Shown here: positions 36,301 through 46,861 of the stretch, piece by piece
Position numbering within the stretch: the first letter of the stretch is position 1
Layout: each line of letters starts with the position of its first letter
Assembly: GCA_951799405.1 (NCBI GenBank)
Contig: OX637345.1
Location: 13,516,001-13,580,000, forward strand
DNA: 64,000 bases
Direction: 5' to 3'
Origin: Agapetus fuscipes
Taxonomy: Eukaryota; Arthropoda; Insecta; Trichoptera; Glossosomatidae
Position numbers and translations under genes: made by a program
Notes under the pieces: model-generated
What the model was told of the DNA's origin: nothing
What the model saw: the letters and a program-made list of their open reading frames with translations, nothing else
Database searches by the model: none

Positions 36301-36510
36301 TTGTGAACAGGAATGCAATTCACCAACCTATTCTGCCTGGCCAGTTGTCTGCATGCGAAAGCAGAAGCTTGAGTGCATGCAACGGCATCTGTTGAACCAG
36401 GGTCGAAGTTATGGTCAAAGGACCAGGCATGATTCGAACCAACGTTATTCTCTTCCAAATATGCCAGTCAAGAATAGCGACTTGACCCTCGGCCATAACA
36501 CCGACATGCT
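36301..36510 (-). repeat. SINE S3, second copy, internally deleted
   Basis: Minus strand: GTCGGTGTTATGGCCGAGGG, GTCAAGTCGCTATTCTTGAC, GGTTCGAATCATGCCTGGTC and CCCTGGTTCAACAGATGCCG. It joins directly to CTGGCCAGGCAGAATAGGTT, so the middle AT-rich part is replaced. Head to tail with the previous copy. Confidence 0.75.
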
Positions 36511-36827
36511 ACATAGATATATATTTTCGCTGAAACTTTTCACACAAGTAGTTTTCATGGAAAAATTAGAGTTTGTATGTTTAATGAATAAATATATATT
36601 TTTTAAATTAATCTAAAACATTATCTTCTTTGTTGCCGTGAGTGTGTTAGCTTGCACTTTTCGCGAATCGAAGCTTTTAAGAATAATTTCCAATTTGTTA
36701 AGTACTATTCCAATTTCCATTAGCACAAAAGGAAATCGCTTACAACTTTATTTCCATTATTTCCAATACCAAAAGATACTCGGTGTTCGATTTCTTATCG
36801 AGTATAAAGACTTTTATTCAAACAATA

Positions 36828-36915
36828 TTTAAAGCGCCTTTATAACCTAAATCTGCCGTTTTTGTTTCTTACCTAAACTTAATGGTCTTAGCAAAATAGT
36901 TACAGAAATGAATAG
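36828..36915 (+). repeat. half MITE (AAATCTGCCGTTTTTG family)
   Basis: CTTTATAACCTAAATCTGCC and GTTTTTGTTTCTTACCTAAA match the left half of 59728-59959; the right half is missing. Confidence 0.55.
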
Positions 36916-37164
36916 TTTTTGAGTAAATATGGAAAAACTGAAACTACATAATGAGTTAAATTTTAATTAAATCAAAGAACACAGTTTTTCCACTGTTTTA
37001 TTACTCTTCACAAATCTATTTAAAAAAAAAGGTATATGCATCGATATATAAGAACTGTCAATGTATAGAAATAATCTATAACCTAAGTTGCAAAGATAAA
37101 TAAAAAAAAACATTGTTTCATGGATTAGCTATGGGTCAATTAATATTGTGTAAATAAACCATTT

Positions 37165-37300
37165 AGAACCTGGAAAAGATGGTTGTGATGATGGACCCAA
37201 AGAGGCGCAGGACAGTGGGAAGACACAGATTAGGGTGGCTGGACGGAGGCGGTAGACTGCCGTGAGGGATCCATGATAGATCGACGTATGCCAGAACATC
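37165..37300 (+). pseudogene. LINE ORF2 end fragment
   Basis: Reads VVMMDPKRRRTVGRHRLGWL then DGGGRLP, the RRR..GR....WLD... region that ends many LINE ORF2 proteins. Confidence 0.5.
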
Positions 37301-37384
37301 ACAATGACAGTAGATCACATGACCAAACATCACAGGAAAGTAAATCGCAATGAAAAAACATCAAATACCTAAAACAGAACATAC

Positions 37385-37835
37385 TGTAACGAAATACACT
37401 GGTAGATGCTTATTGGTGTACGTGTGTTTTGAGAGAAGTTCTGGCCCAGACGATTGTAGTTGTAAGGTGTGTATGTGGGTAGAAAATGGACTTTTCAAGA
37501 AATAAATATGTCCAGAATCGTCTATACAAGTGTGGTGGTGGAGCTTTCTAGGGCCTGCTGGAATGGCCCCTAGGTTCCGCTATAAGAAGGGTGACAATCG
37601 GCTGGAGCAGTAGTCTTTCAAAGCACTCACACAGAGGAATATCTAGTTACTAGGGCGACCAATATGGTGTAAAATAACTGTAATCTGTACGAAATAAATA
37701 AGTGTGTTAAAATAAATCTGTTAAAATAAGTCTGTTAAAATAAATCTATTGTAAGAAAGTCTGTGTAAATAAACTGTATGGCTAACTTGTGTTGAACTTG
37801 TTTTTTAATTAAGGACCCTCAGGAGAAACGTAACA
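37385..37835 (+). mobile_element. solo LTR (451 bp) with 4-bp TSD
   Basis: Starts TGTAACGAAATACACTGG and ends GGAGAAACGTAACA, so TG...CA with short inverted ends TGTAACG/CGTAACA. ATAC lies at 37381-37384 and 37836-37839. A TATA-like CTATAAGAAGG sits near 37580, with downstream AGCAGTAGTC. AAATAAATCTGTTA-type words repeat near the 3' end. No internal domain follows, so it is a solo LTR left by recombination, probably of a Gypsy- or BEL-type element. Strand is inferred from the TATA box. Confidence 0.78.
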
Positions 37836-37839
37836 ATAC

Positions 37840-38500
37840 CATAAACGTTACATGAAAAACCTCACAAAACACAAAAAATGATCTTATGCCGTCTTAACTT
37901 AGAACTAGGGGTGGCAACGACCTAGTATCCATTATTTTTTACAAGTGAGGTAGTTAGCTGCCCGCTAATCTATAAGTAAAGGACTCATAATTGGCAAAAT
38001 AAATGTTTGTGATGTTTTTTCATGTGCTATTTATGGTATGTTATGTTTTAGGTATATTATGTTTTGTTATGTGATGTTTTGTCATGTGTCGTTATGACAT
38101 GTGTCGTTTTGTCACCGTGTCGTTCTAACATGGGACCGGAACTGGTAGATAAATGCCCACCTCAGGCTGTCTTGCGTTTCCTTTTTTCTATAGTTTTAAT
38201 AATTCTATGGCTTATTATATTTCTTTACAACTACTTAGGTAGGCAGTCTGTGTATTTCTTTTTGGGGGGATGATTCCTCCCCCCCCCCCCCCCTTCCTCC
38301 CCCCTAAGAAACAATATTTCCAGTTTGTCGGATCTTCCGCCCCCCCTCCTCTGCCTCTTCCCTCCTCCACCGCTACCCCCGGCAATCTATTTGTCTCTCT
38401 TTTGTCGTATTTTTATTCATTTCTGTCCATTTATGTAAAGTAAAATTCAGGGAATAGCACACGGTGGTCACGAAGAAATTTTACTTTTATTGATTATTTT
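37840..38500. other. unassigned stretch with C-run
   Basis: A degenerate (TTATGTGATGTTTTGTCATG)-like word repeat lies at 38020-38110. A long pure C tract (about 14-15) at 38278-38292 and further C-rich DNA to 38380. No gene. Confidence 0.4.
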
Positions 38501-38504
38501 TCAA

Positions 38505-38685
38505 AAATGGTTCACCTTGCCAATCTCGCCGCTGTTTCCGGGAAGGTCGGCTAAAGTTGCAGGGCTTATATTAATTTGATATTTGGTTTTTATGTTGTAG
38601 GTCCACATGCAGCATGTGTCATGCAGTACGAGTCTGCTTATGGGAATGCATGCATGTAATGTATGTTTCAACTTAGATAATATAT
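38505..38685 (+). repeat. R1 tail repeat, 5' end missing
   Basis: AAAAATGGTTCACCTTGCCA, GGGAAGGTCGGCTAAAGTTG, TAGGTCCACATGCAGCATGT and TATGTTTCAACTTAGATAAT. Confidence 0.8.
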
Positions 38686-38694
38686 TATCGATTT

Positions 38695-38905
38695 TTTCCT
38701 CTAATGGTTAACCTTCACACTCGTTATCTGAAGATCGTGGGTTCAATTCCCGGGGGAGAATATTTATTGTTAAAATGTGCTATTTTTTGGGTTGAAAAAT
38801 TCATATGTCTTTACCAAAAACCGGTTACCAAAGGCCCTCCAGCTTTACAGCAACGGGGTCATGCTGTGATTTACACTAAATCAGTGCTCACCAAATACAA
38901 TCTAT
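38695..38905 (+). repeat. SINE S2, diverged
   Basis: GGTTCAATTCCCGGG B-box; GCTATTTTTTGGGTTGAAAA, ACCGGTTACCAAAGGCCCTC, then shortened to the ATTTACACTAAATCAGTGCT tail. Confidence 0.7.
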
Positions 38906-39145
38906 AATCTTTAATCAAAGCTGAAACGATATATTAACATTTAGGATTCACATTATATGAGCGTCCACAAGCAGACACGTGTTACTTGCCGCTTATAGAT
39001 GCTGCATGCCAACTTACAAAATAAACCAAACCTCATATTATGAACATATACTTTGCAATTCCTGCTGCATTGCGCTCAAACGGGATGGCATTTTCCAAAG
39101 TTAAAGAGAAAGTTTGTACAACTTATCAGTCAAAGAACAAAAAAA
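38906..39145 (-). repeat. R1 tail repeat, diverged
   Basis: Minus strand has TTTGACTGATAAGTTG, GCCATCCCGTTTGAGC (altered CACCCCTGTTTCAGG) and ends TATCGTTTCAGCTTTGATTA. Confidence 0.65.
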
Positions 39146-39211
39146 AATTACATTTTGCCTTTTCCCTAGCAACCTGACCGTATGACATCACCTCCCATCA
39201 CAAATTAAATG

Positions 39212-39560
39212 TACCGGTCGATAGCTCAGTTGGTGGAGTGCTTGTATTCCATGCCGTGAGCTCGGGTTCGAATCCCACCGAGCGCGAGGGTGTCAGAAAT
39301 GATTTCCCGTTTCGGTGTTTATTTCAAACCCCAAAATAATAATAACGGCAAGGTTTACTCAGCCTTCACAAGAAATGAGTACCAGCTCTCTCGGGAGCTG
39401 GGAAACCCCCACTTCAACTGAAGTGGTTGGCGTAAGGCCGGCCCCCTTACCTGTAAAAATAAATAGGTTCAACTCGCCACATGCGACCCCTTCGGGGATA
39501 ACGCGGCAAGAAGTTACACTAAATGTGTAGCTTAGTTGCGTTTTAGTTGCGTTAGTGCAT
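39212..39560 (+). repeat. SINE S1, full-length reference copy
   Basis: CCGGTCGATAGCTCAGTTGG (A box), GGGTTCGAATCCCACCGAGC (B box), TTCCCGTTTCGGTGTTTATT, GCAAGGTTTACTCAGCCTTC, CTCTCGGGAGCTGGGAAACC, CCCTTACCTGTAAAAATAAA, CCTTCGGGGATAACGCGGCA and AATGTGTAGCTTAGTTGCGT. The most complete copy in the window. Confidence 0.9.
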
Positions 39561-39935
39561 TGGTAAATATTTTAATTTAAATAAAAGTGTAACTTTATTT
39601 CTTACCACCGTGCTCTTTCCATCTAATACTGTCCCCTCATTAAAGTGCCTTCGGGGGGCGCCACCATGGTACTTATTGCCCGAGAGGGACGGCGCTATAC
39701 GGAAACGCCCGAGCGCGACAGAGACAGACTGAGAGAAGTTCCGAAAAGGTCCGCGCGACAGTCTATTGTCTTCTTTTGCCGCGCAAAATTTATTTCGACA
39801 AAATGGACGGCGAGACTTGGATAGGCGTTATTTAGTACATCGACTGATATAAGTATTTTCTAGGTTCCCCATTTCAAGATTTTTTTCTTTCAGTACCTAC
39901 CTATATCGAAACCTCAAAGATCACCTCAGTTGACC
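39561..39935. other. unassigned, locally GC-rich
   Basis: 39650-39830 is GC-rich (GGGGGGCGCCACCATGG, GAGCGCGACAGAGACAGACT) in an AT-rich setting. No frame longer than about 40 codons and no motif. Confidence 0.35.
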
Positions 39936-39937
39936 CC

Positions 39938-40288
39938 CCTGCTGTAGAAAATGGTTCACTATGCACCTATTTCAGGGAAGGTCGGCAAAGTTGCATGGTT
40001 TATGTTCATTTGAGGTTTGGATTTTAATTTGTAAGTACACATTGGAATGGAATTTACAGAGTGGAAACAAGAGAAGAGCATGCATGAAAAGAGTGATGAA
40101 ATTAGATGCAATGAAAGAAGTACTATGCAAGGACAGAGTCAAGTGGAGTGGCGGAATGGCGGCAGGATACAAGACAAGACAAGACATTTAGCATTTGTAA
40201 GCACGAACTTACACGTGTCTGTTTGTGGGCATGCATTTGATATGAGTTTTGAATGTAAATATATCATAGCAATTTAGATTAGGTATAA
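39938..40288 (+). repeat. R1 split by a LINE-A ORF fragment and (ACAAG)n
   Basis: 39938-40043 is the first half of R1. 40044-40165 codes the LINE-A end (EWNLQSGNKRRACMKRVMKL, DAMKEVLCKDRVKWSGG). ACAAG words follow to about 40187, and then the second half of R1 (TAGCATTTGTAAGCACGAAC) runs to 40288. Confidence 0.75.
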
Positions 40289-40298
40289 ATTATAGACT

Positions 40299-40560
40299 AT
40301 ATCGACACCTCAGAGGTAAAACTGAATAAGTGACATATTAAGCTAGCATGGGTTACTCAGATAAATGCACCTTTTTTCTATTTTCTACAACACTGAAACA
40401 GTGTGAAAATCCTGAAGATTAGAAGTTTTCCATGAGTACTTCCTTCTAATTAGTTCACTTAGGCACTATGAGAAGTTACTCCTAATAAAATATTTCATCC
40501 AAGATTTCTCAAATCAGTAAATCAGCCCTTATTCACTGTTACCTTTAAGGGGGCGATATA
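40299..40560. mobile_element. MITE, ends TATATCG(A/C)C
   Basis: Left end TATATCGACACCTCAGAGGT with AAAACTGAATAAG; right end, inverted, TATATCGCCCCCTTAAAGG with TAACAGTGAATAAG. 262 bp, non-coding. It abuts the next R1. Confidence 0.7.
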
Positions 40561-40800
40561 ATCTAAATTGCATATGTATATTCAACATTTAAAATTCATA
40601 TTAAATGCATGCTCACAAACGACACATGCAAGTTCTCGCTTACAAAATAATGCTGCATTTGTACTTATAAAACTAAATTTGTACTTACCAATCCTCGAAT
40701 GAACATAAACCCTGCAACTTTTGCCGAGCTTCCTTAAAACAGAGGGGACATTGTGTTTGACAAAGTGAACCATTTTTACAGTGTGGATGGTCAGCCTCAT
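40561..40800 (-). repeat. R1 tail repeat
   Basis: Minus strand starts ATGAGGCTGACCATCCACAC (the first 20 or so bases of R1 are missing) and ends TATGCAATTTAGATTATA. Confidence 0.8.
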
Positions 40801-41215
40801 ATGATGATGATGAGTTGATGATTTCTTAATAGCGCCGTTTCATGATGTAGTCATTTCAAGGGCGCTTGTGCATGTGATGCCAGAAATTCGCTTGTCTTCA
40901 GTGCATTCCGGGACTTTCCATGGTCCTCTGGCCACATGATGTGGCAGGTGGTTCCAGGCCAAAGGACCAGTAACTTCAAATGCACGCTCTCCAAACATTG
41001 TGTTTACTCTTCTTATCGGTTCTTCAATCTTTTATTTTGGCTCTAGTTTCATCCGAGCGCAGTGTTTGGCTTTTTCTGCCGAGGGTGACTTGTTTGATTA
41101 GATCAGCGAGATATTTGGGTGTTTTTCCATATAAAGCTTTGTGGACCATCGTGCACACTATAAATTCGATGCGCGCTTCGGGATACGGAGCCAGTGAAGC
41201 TTCTTCATACTAACC
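40801..41215 (-). pseudogene. LINE-B reverse transcriptase C terminus
   Basis: Same region as 33286-33690: GATGATGATGAGTTGATGAT 3' end, TTCCGGGACTTTCCATGGTC, CTCCAAACATTGTGTTTACT and AAAGCTTTGTGGACCATCGT, with more frame breaks. Confidence 0.78.
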
Positions 41216-41454
41216 TATACGTCAAGGAATTTCAACAGTAATATAAATATTTTCTAGGTTTTTTATTTCAAGTTTTTGTTGTGTCTTTTACTAACGCAAT
41301 TTAATGGTAACCGCATAAATGACCCAGACAAAAAAAAATGTGACGTTGCACGGCCAGCTCGTAAGGGGAAAGTTCAACAATAGAATCGGAAGATTTTTTA
41401 TTGGTTTTCTCGGCGAGTAAACGTCAGTCTTCTATGGGACTGACCTCTTTAGCA

Positions 41455-41592
41455 ATCTATTATCTATAATCTTGTTGCAAAAATAAATTGACAATTAAGG
41501 CTTACATTTAATGCATGCCAATAAGCAGGCACATATAAGTTCGCGCTTACACATGCAGCATGCACACATACAAATCAAGCCAAACCTTACAT
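41455..41592 (-). repeat. R1 tail repeat, 3' half
   Basis: Minus strand: TGTAAGGTTTGGCTTGATTT, GCTGCATGTGTAAGCGCGAA, GCCTGCTTATTGGCATGCAT and ends TTGCAACAAGATTATAGATA. Confidence 0.75.
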
Positions 41593-41744
41593 GAGTCCGG
41601 TCGGTAGGTCAGTTGGTAGGGTGCTTGCCATTAGTGCTTGCATTCCATGCCGAAAGCTCGGGTTTAAATCCCACCGAGAGTGTCAGAAACGATTTCCCGT
41701 TTCGGTGTTTATTTCAAACTCAAAATAAAATACCATACCAACAG
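41593..41744 (+). repeat. SINE S1, 5' half with internal duplication
   Basis: GTCCGGTCGGTAGGTCAGTT, a repeated GTGCTTGC, GGGTTTAAATCCCACCGAGA and TTCCCGTTTCGGTGTTTATT. It stops at AAAATACCATACC, where LINE-A sequence starts. Confidence 0.8.
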
Positions 41745-42690
41745 AAGAAGATTATGACTCTGAAGGAAATGAAAGAAGTATCTATGTAACAGTGGCGTGC
41801 CTACGGTTTCTGCCATGCGCATGCTGGATAATTAAAGTTGCACGAAATCACAAATAATAAATCTTACCCCTTCGTTTCTTCCTCAGTGTTTCTTAATCTC
41901 TTCAGACTTCGATTTTGGATTAATTAATAAATCTTTACATACTTAAGATCCTTACTAAGTACAACTATATTTTCACAGGAATTCATTGTATACTTTAAAA
42001 ACCGGATTCTCGATCGCAAACAAGCAATAAGTTATTCATTATGATATTTGAACCTGACGCGACAGTGTTTTTAAAACACAATACATAAGTCATTCATAAA
42101 TCTGTAAACAGCTTCAAAATTTAATGGACGAAAAGCTTAGCTTCTTTGAATATTATTATCATGCGTACTCCAAGCCACATCTCCAAGCAATATCTGTGAA
42201 TGTGTGTTTTCATTTAGAATTAAAAGAGCTCAAGCGACTATCTTCATACAAACTTACAGAGGTCAAGCTTTTTCATACGTTAAACAAAGACAGGCATACA
42301 ATTCTCAATCACGTTTGAACAGAGTTTCGTTCGGCAATGACTAATATTAATATCCCACTTTACCTCACAGATGGCAGTAGCAGGAATATTGATGTATATC
42401 TTAAATCTACTCAAAAATATTCATTATTTTCATTTCTAAGGTTACGCATGCTTAGCTTTTTAGCTTGTAAGGTAGTCACGCCACTGCTATGTAAGGACAG
42501 AAATAAATGGCGGTTGATGTGCACTGTTGGCGGTTAGGGTTTTTAAATTGGAATTTATTTACGGTATTAGTTTTGATGTCCATACATATTATTATTTATT
42601 GATTTTAAAAATGCAATTTGTCGTGTATGTTCCTTGACTTATAGGTTGGTATGCCGCTGACCACCCATGCTGTAAAAATGGTTCATGTGT
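41745..42690 (+). repeat. LINE-A 3' end split by a hAT-type element
   Basis: 41745-41789 codes MTLKEMKEV; after the insertion 42487-42540 continues CKDRNKWRLMCTVGG. The UTR then reaches an R1 start at about 42629 (TTCCTTGACTTATAGGTTGG). Removing the insertion restores the LINE-A order. Confidence 0.85.
41790..42486. mobile_element. hAT-type non-autonomous element (697 bp), 8-bp TSD
   Basis: Ends CAGTGGCGTGCCTACGGTTT and, inverted, CAGTGGCGTGACTACCTTAC. CTATGTAA lies at 41782-41789 and 42487-42494 exactly. The interior is recognisably the same as 6343-7218 (GCATGCTGGATAATTAAAG, CTTCAGACTTCGATTTTGGA), with deletions. No transposase frame. Confidence 0.9.
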
Positions 42691-42830
42691 GCATATACAT
42701 ACATAAACAACACCGCACATGAACATAAATGTTGTAACTCCTGCCGCCTTTCCCTGAAACCGGGAGGGCTTTAGCAGAAGTGAACCAATTTTTACAGCAC
42801 GGGGGTCAGCCTCATACCAATATAACAATT
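42684..42830 (-). repeat. R1 tail repeat, partial
   Basis: Minus strand: TTGGTATGAGGCTGACCCCC, AAAAATTGGTTCACTTCTGC and GGAAAGGCGGCAGGAGTTAC. It faces the R1 start at 42629, so the two partly pair. Confidence 0.7.
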
Positions 42831-42834
42831 CGAA

Positions 42835-43105
42835 GTCGATTTCCATTAGCGGGGTCTTTCAGAAACCCCTTATTTTTAGGGGGTCAGGAGATTCTTCGAC
42901 CCCTGAATTTAAAGAGTTCAGATGGAGGATGGTGGGTGATGGTTTTGGGCGGCATTTGCTTACTAATGTAATCGGAATAATTAATTTTATTATTTGTTTT
43001 TATGTACGTCTTTATCCCCCCATTTTCTTCCTTAAGTATAGTACAAATTGTTGGCTGTTAAAAGCTTAAAAATATAATTTAATCTTCTTCTTTCAATTAT
43101 AAATT
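42835..43105. other. unassigned stretch
   Basis: No frame or repeat I can place. Confidence 0.35.
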
Positions 43106-43107
43106 TG

Positions 43108-43340
43108 TTCCTTGACCTATAGGTTGGCATGCGGCTGACCACCCATGCTGTAGAAAATGGTTCAATTTGACAATGTCACCCCTGTTTCAGGGAAGGACGG
43201 CAAGAGTTGCAGGGTGTGTGTTCATTTGTGGACTCACATGCAGCATGTGCAAGCGCGTACATATACGTGCATGCTCATGAGAATGCATAATATAATGTGA
43301 ATCCCCAATCTTACATACCTTTGCAACTTAGATTAGATAA
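43108..43340 (+). repeat. R1 tail repeat, full
   Basis: Starts TTCCTTGACCTATAGGTTGG and ends CCTTTGCAACTTAGATTAGA. Confidence 0.88.
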
Positions 43341-43344
43341 GTGC

Positions 43345-43890
43345 GTATTTGGTCAGCCTCATACCAAATTAGAAGTCGAAAGACATGACAAACAAATATT
43401 TTATTATAAGTTGCTAAGAATCGTAGTCCCAGACAAGTGTGACGTTAACCAGCCGAGAAAAAAAGTGAATTGAAACTTTAAAAAAAGAAAAATTATTAAA
43501 AAAAAAATGGAAATAAAATTTACAAATACTCTCAATAGGTAGGTACTCTCAACATCTTCTGTCCCTTATTTTTTCCATCCACCCCTCTCCCTTGCTCTTC
43601 ATTTTCAATTCGAGGGACGGCTCTTCCATTTTTTACGCCCCCCCCCCGCCGTCTTCTTCCTCTTCTTCTTCTTTCTTCTTTTCACCCCTTTCGTTCGATA
43701 TTTAAATATTCCCTAAAAACGCCTCGCGGGAGGGCGCTGGGGAGGGGGGAGGGGTAGGGAGGGGAAGACTGATAGATGAAGGTGGCTGGGGAGCTGGGGT
43801 TAACTGGACCAAGTGGGAAAAAAAAATACCTATTTTTTTCTTATTATATTTTAGGATAATCTTGTTTAATGTATACAGTCATAACAGAGG
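43345..43890. other. unassigned; C-rich then G-rich tract
   Basis: 43585-43690 is nearly all pyrimidine with CCCCCCCCCC; 43725-43810 is G-rich. There is no gene. Short open frames here are compositional. Confidence 0.45.
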
Positions 43891-43909
43891 GTTAGCTTGC
43901 ATGAAAAAT

Positions 43910-44262
43910 ATTATAATGATTTTGAATGAAATGAATTAAGTGTCCAAGTAGAGAATAATGGCAGTTGACCTGATATGTTGACAGCTAAGGCTTTTAAAAT
44001 TGAAATATTTTATGTTAAATACTTCATTGCTTTCGCACGTAAATTGGCATACACAATATTGTGTCGTCACCCGGCTGGGTTGCTAGGGAAAAGGCGGACA
44101 AATATTTTTTTATTGGTGTGTTCCTGACTAATAGGTAAGTATGAGGCTGACCACCCATATTGTAAATAAAAGGTTCACTTTACCAACTACCTCCCTATTT
44201 TTTAAGAAGGTTGGCAAAAGATGCAGGGACTATGTTTATTTAAGATTGATTTTGTATGCTTG
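43910..44262 (+). repeat. LINE-A 3' end: old ORF remnant plus diverged R1
   Basis: TTGAATGAAATGAATTAAGT then ATGGCAGTTGACCTGATATG is a decayed EMKEV..D...W.L end. Between it and R1 lies CCCGGCTGGGTTGCTAGGGA, part of another dispersed repeat. R1 starts at GTTCCTGACTAATAGGTAAG. Confidence 0.6.
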
Positions 44263-44354
44263 GAGTTTTTTTTAAATTATTTAATAATAATTTTTATTTA
44301 ATTTTTCTGTTTACTCAATGATATCATATTTTCCATTGTTTTTTACTCGATGTA

Positions 44355-44600
44355 CTAATCTAATCTAATCTCATCTAAGTTGCAAAGATATGTTACATTT
44401 GAGATTCACATTACATGCATTTTCACAAGTAGACACGTACATTCGCGCTTGCACATGCCGCATGTGAACCAACAACGTAAAAACCAAATCTCAAATGGGC
44501 ATACACTCTGCAACTCTTGCCGTCCTGACATTGGCAAAGTGAGCCATTTTTACAGCATGGGTGGTCAGCCGCATACCAACCTATAAGTCAAGGAACTAGT
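44355..44600 (-). repeat. R1 tail repeat with (TTAGA)n
   Basis: Minus strand starts TTCCTTGACTTATAGGTTGG and ends in TTAGATGAGATTAGATTAGA; the CACCCCTGTTTCAGGG segment is deleted. Confidence 0.88.
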
Positions 44601-44604
44601 AGTA

Positions 44605-45270
44605 ATAAGTACTAAATACGTAAATTAAAAAAAAATACTCATTCGTTTTGTCCATGACATATTTTCATGATTAAATTATACATTGCCATTATTTAAGATA
44701 TAACTTTGACTGTGCAAACTTGCCCCGAGCTACCGCATTTTTAGCTTCGTACACTTTCGGAAGTAGAAAGAAAGAGTTGAAAGGCTCGCGGGCCGCTTGC
44801 GAGGGGGGAGGGGTGATGGAGTAAGAAGTGTAAGGGGGGGCGAAGGAAACCTCCTTCTCCCCCAAAAAGAAGAGGGGGGGGGGGGCGTTTGGAGAAAGGG
44901 AATAAGAAAAGTAAAACGCGGAAAAGAAAAACCGTGGGGCACTTTATATTATCAGCAGGCCGGGGGGGGGAAAGGGGGGGGGGACTTTTGAGGGGGGGGG
45001 CAGGACCCACTCACCCCACTCTCCCCAATCTTGGGAGGTACCCCACCCCACTGCCCAAGGTAGGTACATTAAGTAACGCTTTTTTCGTAAAAATAACGAA
45101 TTATAAAACTTTGTATTTTTGTATGAAGAGAAAAGCGATACAATCTTACGAAAAAAATTAATTACTTATATGAATATGAAGAAATATTACAAATTATGTT
45201 ATTCTACAAAAATTATCTATATTATTATTTTATTTGTATATTTACCGTCATATTTATTAGAAACTCTGTT
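44605..45270. other. G-run tract with no supported gene
   Basis: 44800-45010 has many runs of 6-10 G (for example at 44874-44885 and 44962-44992). Overlapping frames of 64-90 codons on both strands are low-complexity P or G repeats and are not genes. G-quadruplex potential on the + strand. Confidence 0.55.
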
Positions 45271-45277
45271 TTATTTC

Positions 45278-45550
45278 AACTGTCACCCCTTTTCCAGGGT
45301 ACGTCGGCAAGAGATGCAGGGCTTTCATTAATTTGAGATTGAGTTTATATGTTGTACTCCCACATGAAGCATTTGTGAGCGCAAACTTATACGTGTCTGC
45401 TTATGGGGTTGCATTTCATATGAATCTGAAATATTATATATTTGTGCAACAGAGGATTATATATTGTACACCTATGCATGCAGCATGTGTAAGCGCAACC
45501 TCATACGCGTCTACATGCTTGTGATATATTTTAGTAACTTAGATTATAGA
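45278..45550 (+). repeat. R1 tail repeat, 5' end missing, with a doubled 3' part
   Basis: Starts CTGTCACCCCTTTTCCAGGG. The CACATGAAGCATTTGTGAGC to GTTGCATTTCATATGAATC region is followed by a second diverged ATGCATGCAGCATGTGTAAG segment before the TTAGATTATAGATT end. Confidence 0.75.
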
Positions 45551-45599
45551 TTTAATATACTGTTGGAGTAATTGCACATTTGATAATGTATCCAGTCAC

Positions 45600-45935
45600 C
45601 ATTCTAATAGGGGTGGCCCTAACCTCTGCAGATGTGTTTCTTATTTGTTTTGTCCTTGCATACTAGTTGTATCTATTCAGCAGTTGTCGACGGCGTAATA
45701 TCAAAGTCATCCAGACAATAGCTTCGACTAGCGTGTTTGAAATAAGCACAACGCTGGTTCGAGCCCTTTTAGACACTTTGTTGAAAATTTCAACCATGAT
45801 TCGGCAGACGTCATAGCGTAATTATAAATTGATAATTTGTAATAATAAAGTATAAAAAAATATTTTTTTTATGTAAAGACCTGTTTCTAGCCAGGCAGAA
45901 ATAAATTGATGAATTGCATTATTCTACACAATATT
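45600..45935 (+). repeat. SINE S3, with a LINE-A-like start piece
   Basis: 45605-45665 resembles an inverted LINE-A end. S3 from about 45675: GTCGACGGCGTAATATCAAA, GCTTCGACTAGCGTGTTTGA, CTGGTTCGAGCCC, ATTCGGCAGACGTCATAGCG and CCTGTTTCTAGCCAGGCAGA. Confidence 0.65.
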
Positions 45936-45939
45936 AGTT

Positions 45940-46855
45940 TTTAAAAAACACTCTTTTTATGCTCTTCTCTTTTTTATACCCAGCGGAACCGATTTTTGCA
46001 GTACTGGTTATAGTTTCAGCCAAAATCTTTTTTACCTGAAAGATATACCTAAGCAAATACAGAAAAAAGGATACTCTTAAACGATTTTTATAATCCGCAG
46101 TGAAACATCGACAAAGTTACAGTTATCCAACCAATCTTCAAAAAAACCTACCTACCAAGAACCAGGGCGTCAAAAAAGGGGGAAAGAATCGAGAAGGCTT
46201 CAATGGGGGGGAGGGGAGTTTCGGGTGTAAAAAGGGTTTTAAAGACCAGAGGGGGAGGGGGCATAATAAAAAACTGATCGATATTTCTTAAAGTCAAGAG
46301 TCGCCGACGCTAAAAAATGTTTCAAATAGGGGGGCGGAAACTTGGGGGGGGAGCTTTACCCCCCCTCGACACCCCCAGACCCCGTTTTCTGGGGGAGGGG
46401 ATGTTTTGGACAAATTTATAATAAGCCTTGTGAAATGGGATATTTTTTGCAGTGGGAGATAACGGAGGGGAGGAATTTAATTTGATTTTTATTCCGGAGA
46501 AGTTTTAAAGAAATAGGTTTAAGTTTTTAATGTACAAACTTTGTAGAAATTAAGAGAATTTAAAGTGAAAAAGAAGGGAGTGAGTGTTTTAAAGTTATCA
46601 ATTTGAATAAAGGGAAGTAATTTGAGGTGAGAATAAAAAGTGAAAATAATGTTGTCTAGGTTTCATAGATTTTTTTGGTATGTTATACAGAATTTAACTC
46701 GCATTTTATGAACCATGTTGAAGAGAAGAATGGATGAAAGTAAAGAGTCCATCGGGATATACAGACACCTAAACTTCAACAGAAACGACAGCTACAATTT
46801 GTCCAATATATTAAGGCTGTTCTCACATCCATGGTCCTACCAGCCATCGACTCGT
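45940..46855. other. unassigned; G-rich tracts
   Basis: 46180-46470 has GGGGGGGAGGGG, GGGGGGCGG and a matching C-run (CCCCCCTCGACACCCCC at 46359). The rest is A-rich. A 63-codon frame at 46100 has no motif. Confidence 0.4.
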
Positions 46856-46861
46856 TGGACC

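Noticed and set aside
44730..45010. Proline-, serine- or glycine-rich proteins in G/C-run tracts (also 51047, 55626, 58249)
   Set aside because: Open frames on both strands arise from homopolymer runs with few stops; no codon signal or motif.
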